Shown here: positions 25,901 through 38,569 of the stretch, one piece after another | Layout: the number at the start of each line of letters is the position of its first letter | Position numbering within the stretch: the stretch's first letter is position 1 | Assembly (NCBI GenBank): GCA_005408345.1 | Contig: SEMN01000088.1 | Coordinates: 1,425,899 to 1,489,898, forward strand | DNA from: Macquaria australasica | Taxonomy: Eukaryota; Chordata; Actinopteri; Centrarchiformes; Percichthyidae | DNA: 64,000 bases | Direction of reading: 5' to 3' | Program-made: the position numbers and the translations under genes | The notes under the pieces: generated by a model | The model's input: only the letters and a program-made list of their open reading frames with translations | The model's database searches: none | Told to the model about the DNA's origin: nothing

Positions 25901-28900
25901 GTCCAGTCCGGTCAGGTTTAGAGTCAGCATTAAATCCTCTGCAGTGATCTGAGACAAACCTACATCGTGTCCTTGGAGGACTCGTGATGTGGGAAACACT
26001 GGTCGATGTGACAGTTACTATCACTGTGTGGGCTGAGCAGCAACCTTTCAGCAAACTGCTGATGTCAACATGTTAATGGACCATGCTGAGGCTACCGGAG
26101 ACCTCCAGTAAACACTGAGATGCAGGAGTAATTCACCTGTCTCAGATTGCAGATAGTGGCTATAAAGGCTCTGCTACTTCTTATAATCGATTGTGTTTCT
26201 GCTGTGACCTAGTCCCTAAAGCATTCTGTGAGAAAAATGCAACCATGACGCAGTATTCCCAATACTGCTTCTAATAAATACTATCAGAGGTAAGGGTTAG
26301 TTTCATGTCATGATAGGATGCTGAGGTAGGCCTTATTTTAACTTTCTGAAATCCAACAATCCAAGTCAACAATCCAACAGTCACAACCACTTTATGTAAC
26401 GATTGACAGGTGTAGGCAGGGTTTGAACTTTTCTTGAACTCTTTTTTTCCATTCTTTACTACTCCTGTCACGTGTCATGTATACAACAGAGTGCAACACT
26501 GTGAATGCTCCTGAGGAGACACTGTGAAAGTGTGTTCTGTTATCCACATTTGTACAACTCATCAAATCATGTTGTTGTCTGGATCGCGCAGATGTGAACA
26601 CACAGCACCACAAATCTGCACCCTGAGGCAGATGGTGTGGGTTTTTAAACAGCTAATTAGTGCAATGACGATAGAAATAATTCTACTGTATTTCATGTTG
26701 TAAACGATTACGTCATATTGTAACAGCTCCTGCCGGAGGACCTGAGGGGGACAGAGAGTGTGGATATTTTTTAAAGAAAACTTAAAACACACCTTTTTAG
26801 CCTGACTTTTATTTAGTGTGTGTTAATTTCAACTTGCACTTTTACTGTTCTTCTTATTTCATTATTAGTTTTATTATATTATACTAGATTTTATACTTGT
26901 GCTCTATAAATAAAGTTTGATCGATTGATTGATGTGATACAATAGCGTTTTTGCATCGTAATGCATTTCAACAATAAAACATGAAAAGCCACTTTGGCTT
27001 TAAAAAAACTGTTGGAAAGGAGGCTGTGGCGCACAGGATTAATGAGCTGTGGTGTTATGACAGATCCATCTGATATGTGCAGAGGTGTGTGTGGTTATTT
27101 TGTAGCAGCTTGGTTTCATTTGCATGTGATTTAAACACATTGGGCAGTTGTGTGTAACGGCACTGCGCTCTGACGCGGCAGTTCTCAAATCAGAGTCTGC
27201 AGATTTATGTGTCGTCCTGTTGCCTTCAGATGGCTGCAGTTTCATACAGTATAAAGCAGCTGTGGACAACAGATACTGTAAGAATCGCTCATATTAATTT
27301 ACAGATCAATGCAGACTGTTTTACCGACATTCCTGTTTTAACCACATTAAATGTTGTTTTTGATGCCGATTTAAACACATCTACTGGTTGGAGCGTGTTT
27401 AACTAAAATAGTTATTGCAGTGCATTTAGTCCAATGACATTTTTCGTACAGCGTGCAAATCAATCACAAGAAAGTGAAGCTCTAAATGCTGCTCATTTAT
27501 CATGGAGACAATTTTGACATGAGAGAGAAACTTTTGCAAGCTTGTGTAAAATGTATAAAAGGACTGGTAAAATGCACATCAGGAAGTGGACTGATTTACA
27601 CAGAAATGTTAGGAAAATATCACTGGGGAATGGCTTTTCTTACAGTGTCCATTCTTGCCTTTCAGGACAACAGATTTCCACGTTTCAAGCCTGACCTGCT
27701 GGTAACATGGTCTCTGGTCAAAGGCTGCTAGATATCGATGCAACTGACTGATGGAGCGCCAGCTGGAAACAACACAAACATGGAGATGCCATCGGTCGAT
27801 TATAAAGAATACAATTCTTTCCCCCCCAAAAGCTGCTAACCCTGCTGTGCTGAATGGTTATGAGAAATCAAGTGAAGAAATGCAGTTTAACAAGCCGGGC
27901 TAGCACTCTGCAACTGATTATACACAAATAGGTCATGGTACTACAGATGGGGCCTTGCAGGGCATGGGTGTATCTGAGGCTTGAAAATTAGCCAACGAAT
28001 CAGCAGTGAATTACACCCCTGCAGCACTCCAGCCTCATGTTTGTCCTCTCTAACACAGCGTCAAAGCGTGGCAACCTGAGAGGCTTTCTGTTACATCCAA
28101 CACAAGTGTGTTAACAGCTTCTTGTGAAGTGCTACAAACTGAGAGTAACACTATTAAGTTCATTCAGATAACTCAGCTGAATGCTGCCACGCTCTACTGA
28201 GAGAAATAACATTTGTAATCATGATGATACACATTATCAGGCCGATCCATTTTTTTTCCAGCATCTGTTCCTTTTAAGCACTCACCACTGTGGTGTGTCC
28301 TGTCAATCAAATAGTGTGATCAGCACCATGACATCTTTTCTCCTCCTGTTGTTTGAGTTTCTGTGGATTGATGATCTTTTCTCAGCCTGTTCAGTCATGG
28401 TCAGTACAGCTCATGGGATTAATGCTGGCTTTAAAACAGCTGTCTAATGCCAGAACCCATGTTTTTGTCCTCTGACAGCTTTATATTTAATCTATTTCAA
28501 GGATTTTTCCGTTTCCTTCCCATTGGGAATGCCCTGTACACTTTCATCCGTGTCCCTGCTAACCCTATTGCTGGTTAGGGGAGGGCTGGGTGGGAGTTAC
28601 AGTACAGGTGGCCTGACAGCCAGTGGGAATAGCACTAGTGCAGCATCTATGGCTGAATGATTAATTGTTTTTATATATCGAAATGAAATAGTGATGTGAA
28701 ACAGTGAAATGTTTACATGATTAATAGTGTCTTAACGAGCTGCAAGTGACGGTTTAAGCCGGCAAATGTGGATTTCACCGGTTGTAATTGTCTCATTCAG
28801 TAACCAAACCCGAGTCTACAGACTCAGAATGCTCAGCCACATATCACAACATGGCTTCAATCAAACTCTGAAAACACACAGTATCAGTATTTTCTAGCAG

Positions 28901-31900
28901 CCTCTTATATCTCACAAAAATGAAACTGTGGACGGCACACACTCAGCTGAAGCTAATTAACACTAATTACGTGAGGTGGCGAAACAACAAAAAATACACT
29001 CTTCGCTGGCTGTTGTCTGGTTGACATGCTCTGTGTGTGCCAGTGTCTGAACTATTTACAGTTGGCCAAAAATGGTTTTGTGGAAGAGGAAACACCTGTC
29101 TGTATATTTTGATGTTTGACAAAATAAGGAGTGGGCGCATCATTTTTAAAACAGCAGACAGGTTAGCTAGCTGAGGTAGCTTGCTGGTTGTTGTGTAAAT
29201 GACAGACAACTTGCAGACAGTCTCTCGTTGATCTTTTACGCAAATCATATCATCGTTTTAAGTTGATCACATTAAAAGCTGTGAATCTGGACCTCTACAA
29301 TTCGTCCCCCTCAGATATAAAACAAATGATCAGATGTTAGATCTTACCGTAAGATATAAACTATAAAGCTGTTGTGACTGTAATAAATATAGGGTAATGC
29401 CCATTTTGAATGAGTAATGTTTAGTATACTACTAAAGTGATATCTTAATAAATGTGAGCTAAATTGATCAATTATTATACTTAGAGGTTAAGTTTTCTGT
29501 GAAAAGCCCAGGGAGGACCTCAACAACAAGCAACTGCATTATTTTACCTGATTCAAATGATGTGGAAACAAGATGAAGATTCAGAAAATAATCATTATGA
29601 CAATATTGGTCAGAAAAATCCCAATTACATATTTCCTCATCATTCAGCCCTAGCAGCAACAACAGGGAGAACCCCAGCCAGCTTCCCACTCCTTTACCTT
29701 ACTGCTACCAACTTTGAGTAACACCCTCAGCGTCTTTACTTGCTCTGTGTATCCTCCGACACTCTGAATCCCTACATTTCTGAACTAACTCACAGACAGT
29801 AAAACACCTCACAAATGTCTACATCTACAACGCAAAGTTGGTATCACACACGGAGAAACACGAAGAAACATTCAGATCTTTTACGTCCTTAAAACCCACA
29901 AGTGACTTGTCGACTTTCAGTCAGAGTATAATGCTTTTATTCAAATCTGAATTTGGAAAGTCCCAAACAAAAGGCATCAAAGGTTACTAGACACCTGTTC
30001 TCCACCTACAAACAGTCAGCTGGGTTCCCAGAGGAAGTGAATACAAAAGCCTTGTCTGACAGTTCACATTCACTTTGATCTGGTATGATGGCAACACACA
30101 AGCCCATAATCCCATTTTGATGACCACACCCAACATCACGAATACAAGTATGAAAAAAAGACATAGCGAGTACAGTCCTGCAGCAGGCTGACCTCTACTT
30201 GTCCTGAACTAGTGGGCGTGTGGAGAATTTACTGTGCGGCCGGTGGGTTAGTTCCAATTGTTTTTTTGTTTTTTTTGTCACAAGAACGTCATTTCTGCAC
30301 TTTCATGGTCTTTTAATATAAAACATGGATTACAGGATTACAGGAGATATAGGAAGACTTGTAACAGCCAAAAGGTGCAATCTAGCCATTGTCAGTAGAC
30401 TGCAGCAGTTAAAAACAGCGGAAAGCATTCAGTGGCATCAAATGATCCGCCACTAAACTGATGCCAGGAGCAAAACATGAGGCTGCTGTGCTTACATAGC
30501 TGACAAATGGTGTTAAAGTTGTTAGTAATGTGTCATTTAATGTTGATAATGATGTTAAACACTTTCCAAGAACCATTTTGTGCTAAAGTATTAGCCTGAC
30601 ATAAAAAGCTGCTAACGTTAGCCTACATATAATCTCTCATATAGTAGCATCCAGGACCGTGGCCTTTTGTTTTTTACTTAACCTGTAACCACATAAAATA
30701 ATGTAGTATGAAATCCACCTGGCCTTTGACTGTAGGTCGTAAGCTAGGCAGACATGCTAATGTTTACAGTTTACGGTGGAACATACAAACACACATACAT
30801 ACAAAAACTCTTTCTATACAGAGTGTCAACAACAGCCCCATACACACCTCTTCAACATGCAGGGAAATCAAAAGTTTGACAGGCCTGCCGTGCCTAGTTA
30901 CGGTTGCTAAGATATGATTGAACAATTGCCGTTTGGGGGAGGGGTTTAGTCAATTTACCTCCGCCTGCCTCAGCTCGCCTTCTTCTGATTCAGTAGTGAT
31001 TTCACTAAGGTGTCCCAGAATGCTTTTCAACACCCACTGAGGAATAAAAAGTGGCCACATGGCAAATACAGCAAACTAGCCATGATTGTGGACGTATCTC
31101 TAACTGCAAACAGCTTAGTTACCGTATGTTCTGGCTGCAGAGCATTCTGGTCGACTGGAGCTGCTGTCACTTGAAATATTGGTATTGTTAACTCTTTAAA
31201 CATGGATAACATGGAAGTGCAAAATCTAGAAAGAAGCTCTTGCTCTTTGATTCATAGTTAGTGACACCATATTTGACACTGTGTCTTGATGTTTTAAATA
31301 GCACCGTGGCTGTGCCGAAAATATCTTAAAGTGATATGATGCTGTCAACATTTGACCCGCTATCCACTAAAATAAGAAAATAGGCCTCAAGTAAAAATGA
31401 GGCCTATTGCCCAATATTCCTTTTTATCAGTTAGTGTCAGAGTGAACTTTCCTTTAAACGACCCTGTTTATCTGATCTAAATGCAACACATTTGCAAATT
31501 GCAAACCTGAGTTACATTTTTTAAACCCACATGAGGAAATGTTTAACGAGCAACTTGACTGCAGTGTGGAAAGCATTGTCTCACTGTCCTCTTATGTTGA
31601 AAGTACAGTTGCATATCTGACCACAGAGAAGTTAAACCAGTGGAGGTCAGCAAAAACAAGATTTTCAGTACATTAAAGAATGTATCTGAAAAAATATATC
31701 TGCTCATAGTAAGTAAAACATTATTAAATTTTGTTTTTGTGGTTACATTTAGGCACCCTTAGTTAAGGTTAGGGAAAGATCATGGTTTTGGTTTGATATT
31801 AAAATATTCAACAGTGACTTGAAGCACAAGACAAGACGTGTTAACTTTATCAAACATTAAACTTTACTAACTTTATTAACATTTAAACAAAACCACGATC

Positions 31901-34900
31901 TTTCCCTTACCACCCAAGTCCTTTTGTTGCCTAAACTTAACCACACCTTGGACTCACAGTCACTCTCAAAAGAAATGTCACTGCTGTCACTGAAAATAAT
32001 CCTGGCAGCAATTACATTTCCTTTAAAATGTATTTGGCAAAACAAATTAGGAGTATATAGAAGTCATTTCTAAGAGACAGTGTTTCTTTAAAAGAACTCC
32101 CTATGTGTGGGCATGTGTGTGAAGGGGATTATCTTTTATGTTTAAAGTTTAAAAGTCAGTGCCGACGATTAGCAACTAGGCTAGCAGCAGAAAGAAGCAG
32201 AGGGAAATGGATGCCAATAATAGCTGTGAGAAACTGTCTGGAGGAGACGTTAAGAAACATTCAAGGTTTCATCTCCACCTGGGGATCACAACCACAACAC
32301 ATACTGCCAGATTTCACTGGTCGGGATCCCCATCCACCAAACAGCAGGATGTATTAAACAATACGGCTGTCTGCCTTGATCCACTACACAGTTTGTCTCT
32401 GCTACAATTACTCGCCTCAAGAAAACATGCCTCATTCATCTTTTTTTTCCTCCCTGTCCCTTGTTGCAGCAAATGAGAATCAGATGTTTTGCAGAGGAAG
32501 GACAGACCCCCACCCATCCTGCTTTGCTGGGGAGGTGGGATAGCATCTGTGTAATGCGCACGCATTGACAGGAAGTGTAACATTCCTACTAACTTCCATC
32601 ACTGGCCGGCAGCTGAGGCTGTTGCACAAATCTGGCAATGCCGTTTCATTAGGGTGAACCAAGCACCGGGCCTGCTCCATAAAGGCTTACACTACAGAGT
32701 TATAAATAAGCAGCAGTTGACATTACCTCTGGAAATGAATGCAGCAGGATTTATTTTATCACCTGCTCTTGGCATGGCTCTTACTCTGTGAGGAATTTCT
32801 AAAGCTTGCCTATGAGGCTTAAAATTTAGGGCTGAGGCTTAAAAAGACGTCCTCTGGTGCTGCCCTATAGCTGCCCCATCAAAAGCATGACTTGCCTAAA
32901 CAAAGACAAGGCCCCTTTCACCCCGCAAATTCCTTGACAACTGCTGCAAGCTTCCTGCTGGCATTTGATATGCTCCGCTTCGTTCCCATGACCAAACTCC
33001 AGTCATGCTGAGGCTTTCGCTGAGCAGTTGAAGGCTCGTCTCACTGACACTCCGAAGCTTTTCTGTACTCTCATGTGAAACTTCCCTCATTCTCTGAACC
33101 AGCGAGGGTGTCACAGTGAGTCAAAAGCGATTCAAGTTTCATTTTGCTTTCGATGTCTTAAAGTGTGCAGTAAAGGCTGTATGTCTTGCTGCAATTACAA
33201 GGTGAGACACTGAGGAGCCACTGTGGGATATCATGTATAATTAGTTTTAACCTTAAGTGGTTAGGACGCAACCTTTTCTTTCTGCGATTTCTTCTTTTGG
33301 TTTGTTTTCACTGAAGTCTACATGAAACCTTATGAAAGCTCTGTGGCCGTTTAAGTGAATAAAGACTACAACAATACTCAGTTGTTGAAGGTCATATAGA
33401 CAGCTTATTAGGAAGCTGCAGCAATGCTTCACTTTCACTTAGCAAGGCCATATTTACACATCCAGTCCTGGAATCTGAACCAGTGACCTTGTCATCACCG
33501 CCAACTCCTCTTGACTTATGTCTGGACAGTGATCGTCCACTGGCATCCTATATGAAACCAGAAACAGCACCCCTCCTCCTCTTTGTCTCTTCAGTGCTGT
33601 GGTAAACTCACCAAGCTGACTCTGTTTTTCCCAGCATGTGGTTGCCAGGTTCGACAGTTCCCGGTATTTCTCCGCCAGTTGGAGTTTGCCGTTACAAAGG
33701 CGGGGTCGTCGGGCAAGGCTCTCCTCGGCCAAGCTCCGATTGGAGGTCAGCAGCATCTCCCTGTCCACTTGAAGATCCTGAAACTGAACAGAAGTACGAA
33801 ATCAACAGATGTCAGATTAGTCTATCATGCATGTGGTACAGCTGTGTAGTAGCGGGTATGTTGTTCACCTAAATCATGTACAGAACATTATAAATTCCTG
33901 TAACATACATGTGGATTAGGCAGAGACTTTTATTTTGAAGGGTATACATTAACTCTTTGTGTTCTTATTCCCACTTTTCTTACACTTTCTAAAGCGTTGT
34001 TAATACAATTTATACCTTTCCTACAAAAGAAATATAGTACTTGTTTTATTTTATGAACTGTATGTGTACTTACATTAGCGCGACTTCCTCTTTTTGTTCT
34101 GAACTTTTTCATGGAAGGTGAGTATTTTCTTCACTCTGTTTACTTTCAGTATTTTAATTTTGCTATATATTAGAGATGGAATGATTAATTGATTAGTTGA
34201 TCGACACAAAGAATAATCTGCAACTATTCTGATATAAGTAATTTTTCAAGAAAAAACTCCAATAATTCTCTGTTCCAGCCTCTTAAATGTGAGGATTTGT
34301 TGCTTTTCTCTCTTTTATATGATTGTAAATTAAAAATCTCTGGGTTTGGACTGTTGCTTGGACAAAACGAGGCATCTGAAGACCTTGAGCTCTGGGAAAT
34401 TACGATGGAATTTTTTTTGACAAATTATTGATCGATTAACCGAGAAAAATAATCATTAGTTGCAGCCCTTTATATGTGACATTAAGTTACTTCGTTACTG
34501 TACTGTTTTTTATGTTTTGAAGCTAAAGCTTAATTTTCTTTTATGCATAAATCAGTTGACTTGAAGAGAGTTTGGTCAAAGCATGTTTGTGGTATGGCTG
34601 TTGTGTAGCTTGCAACACTACAGTGTACAGTTGAGACCATGCTGTTACAGAGGTGCAGAGAGCATTTATACAAGAGAGACTGTGTGAATTCTTTGTTTCT
34701 CTACAAGGAAAGTTCTGTTGGTGCCTTGCAATAAATGGCTGAAAGAAAGACCCAGTGGTTCTTGTTTCCTATACAACACAACGCAGAGTTAGACCCACTA
34801 CAGCTGCATGAGTTTGTACACCCCGAATGACCCCAGAGTTGGGGGGGGGGGGAACACAGCTGAATTGAGAAAGTTTTCTGGGAGCTGCCTGATACAATCA

Positions 34901-37344
34901 CTGTTGTAGGCAGACTGCTTTATCTTCTGCTGCTGGCATTAATGGAGGCTGCACTGGACACTGAATCACCTGAAGGTGAAGTGTCCTGCTCAGGGGCACC
35001 TCAACAGCACCTGCTGAAGGAGGGAAGAGCGTTCATCAGTCACATTCTCCACCAAAGCCTGCCCTGGGAATCACACTGGTGTCCTTCCAGTCACAGGCCT
35101 GCTTCTCACACAACCATCACCATCCACTGTCAAGCTGAACTTTGACTTCAACAGAGCCCAAACACACAATAGGCTGGAGGTGGAAATAGAAACTGAGACA
35201 ACTGCACAAGTATCTGGCACAATCTCCCCAATCCAAATTAAAACCTGTACACATCCTGTCTACAAAACAATCAAGTTACTGGAAAAGTGAAGTCATTAGA
35301 GCCAGTAGGATCCTGACAGGGAGAAAAGTACTACTACTACTACTACTACTACTACACAGGGAAACATGTGTACAGACCAGTAGAATTACTGTGCTTTTGT
35401 TACTGGTTACTTTTCAGATTAAATCAATTTAAAACATACGATAGGCTCATTAAATACAACGCATAGTTAAATATTAAACCAATGGTTTCCAACATTTTTG
35501 GCGTGTGGCCTCTGACAAAACAACTTGTTTGGGCCTCTTGTCATGTTTCAAGATTTCTGAGTCGTTAGCACTTCCACCAAAGACACATTCCCCCTCCAAA
35601 CTTCTGGAGTATTTCTTTCACTACTGAAACACTGGCCTCTTCTGCGTGATATAGCCCCACTTGCTCATTTTCCCTGTCTAACATTATATTTCATAAAAAT
35701 GTAACTATTTCTTCTGACGTTAGTGGCGCTCTTTATTCCAGGCGAGGCTGAAATGCTATGTGTATATGGGGGGAGGGGTGGTTAATCACTGTCACTAGAC
35801 CATAAGAAAGCCATAAATAATTAAAATGAATGCCACTCCCTTTACGTCCTGCCAAACAACACTGTCACTGCATTGCTGTAAAGAAACAGTTGGTGTCTCA
35901 AACACTGACACAATGCCACTTTGTGAGCTTCACACAGCACTAAATCTGAATCCTCTTTGACTATTTCATCAGTTTCAGCATTCCTGCGACTCTGCCCAGC
36001 CGGATACTTTTCTTGTTCAATTGCTTTCTTTCAACAGTCAGTTACTTAGAGCCTGAGGGCCATTTCCTTCAGTCCAGTGCTGTACGGTGCATCTGTCTCA
36101 CATTTTACGGGTCATCAAAAGGATGTTTGAGTCCCAAGTTCAGAGGAATTTGCAGAATGTGGCCTGTTAGTCAAAAGAAGGTCTGTCTGAGTGCAAAAAG
36201 AGATACTACAGATCTGCTGTTCATTCTAAAAAAATGTCCTGAATAAAGATAACACAGTTTGTTTGAGACTTACAGCCCAATGATCCGCCCCGTTTTCCTT
36301 AAACAGGAGGCAAAACGGACAATTTCCTGCTTTGGCTAGTCCGCCTCGTTTATCAAACAACAACTGCTGCTGTCTTTGGGGAGTGAGTGTTTTTTGTGTT
36401 TTGATGCATGGGCTGTAAAGCAGGGCTGACAGTGTTTACCATCCCTGACAAATGACACTTGGGGAACACTTAAGAGCCGGGAGCTCTGCGCCGGAGAGGA
36501 CGAGGAGCAGCACTGTTGTTTTCTGTGGTTCAAACATGTCTGACCACATGAAATGCAGTAAATAGGTGTTTCTCTTTCATCTTAAATGAGGCTCAGGCTT
36601 AATTAGGCTTCTGCAGTCCGAAGCCACCAATTTAACATTCAGGTCTGCGATGTAAGTGCATGAAAGAGAATTCTTCATGTAACGCCAGGCCTGTATTCAG
36701 CTGAGAGAAATGAAGGGGTATGTACTGGCAGTGTCTATTGAAAGGCCAGCCTGATAACTCTCTGTCTTCATCATTTGGGATTTAAAGCAGCTATGATCAA
36801 TATTTTTTATAAAAACAAGTTATCAAATATGAAAGGTGTTCCCCTCAGCTCTACAGAGCTTTATAGCGCGTTTCATCTCGTTGTTTTGGTTTTCCAGCCT
36901 GCAACTTTACAGTCTCGCATAGCGCTGTTTCCAACCACAGCAGACAGTGGTTGAAAAAGCTCTGATAAACCCAATGAACACGACCAGCTCGGCATTAAAC
37001 GACACACACTTAAAGTTAGCGACTAGCTGGTGAACATAGTGGAGCATTTAGCAGCTAGAGTGAATGTTAGTTAGTTCATCACATCAACATTATAAGGCGA
37101 TAATAATGTTGTGTTTACAGCTTGTTACTGGAGGTTTAAAGGAAAATTTCACCATCATTAATTTGTAATGCTAATGGCTATTAAGGAGTTTTTTCTCATG
37201 ACAAAAAGAGCTGGGTATTGTTTAGAAAAATTCGATACTAGTGCTGGAGCTAAACGATTTGAGGAAAATATCTTATTACGATTTTTCTGACTAATACTGC
37301 CATTGCAATTTAAATTGTTGTTTTCTATATATTAAACTACAAGC

Positions 37345-37389
<45 letters not shown>

Positions 37390-38537
37390 CACACATACAT
37401 ATATACATATATATACACACACACGTGGTCTACATATTTTTAACAAGATATGTAAAACCGTGAATTGCTGTTTTTACATTTCAGCTGTTAGAGATTGAAC
37501 AAATGAGACATAACGTGTTACTTACTAATTTTTAGAAGTGCTGGTAGGAGGATTTTGTTACCTTTGGACAGAGCTTTTTTTTTTTACCTATCTGGATTAA
37601 CAAAGATATTTATCAATCTGCATGACTGTCAAGAGTCACTCTAGGAAGAAGCTCTCAGCGTTACAGATCATTGCAGTAGAAATATCCTGACATGACATGT
37701 AGCTTGTTGTGTAGCCAGTTAGTAATGAGAATATGAAGAACACTCCACCAATCAGGCTGTAAAAATGCATGACTAAGAATCATAATGAATGATTTAACTC
37801 AGTGGTTTACATAACATTCATCATTAACATGAGATTAATGGAGCGTTCGGCTCCCAGAGCTCATATAGAGATGAGAGATGGGTTGTGAAACCAGCCAGCC
37901 ATGTTGATATATAGTACATGTTCTGATATATTCTATCTAGAGTAAGGTGGACTACATCACTGGGAGCCAGACTTATTATTGGATAAATGTCCTCTGCAAA
38001 CACAAGTATTATTTGTTAATGACAGATAAATGGGAGCCTGGATGAATAGTTGCTAAAACACCCCCCCCCCCCAAGCTCTCTGGACGGTGGCTCCGAGTCG
38101 CTCTGCTCTGCTCCCTTGGGAGAATTGTATGACCTCTTGGTGAGATTCAACCACTCTGGCTCCATCATCCCAATTCATTCACGGAGACAGGTTTCAGATG
38201 TCACATCCTTCGCCAAGAACCGGGCCAATAAGTGTCTCCCCTTTGTTTTTTAAGCTAAATCACATGACATTCATCTTTTGGCGTCTCAATATTACATACA
38301 ATTATTTAACTCCCTAATGTTAGCACAATCACAGTGAGAACGTGTATGAGGATGCGCCTGGTTATGTTTCACTGCGCACAGTGTTATTATCACTCCACCC
38401 ATAGCTGTGAAAGCCATGCAGTACTATAGTCTACTGAATCCTGACTGAGAGTCTTTTCAGTTTGAGCACCCAAGGCAAACCCAATCAAAATGGGGCCCAT
38501 GAAAAAGTTTGGGAACCACTGGACTACACTTTGTATC

Positions 38538-38569
<32 letters not shown>

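Larger units (their letters stand above)
21056..33611 (-). other. vps37d: vps37d intron 2 (12.56 kb)
   Basis: Bounded by donor CTTG|GTGAGT and acceptor TTGCAG. No further coding exon is evident. It holds repeats of the GGCTGCAACTAATGATT family at 23538-24122 and 24930-25480, a possible L2-like retroelement tail at 26725-26935, and long stretches in which I see nothing specific. Confidence 0.75.

Noticed and set aside
25790..25999. Minus-strand 69-codon frame with balanced composition
   Set aside because: It has no splice context, no recognisable motif and no neighbouring exon, so it is treated as chance.
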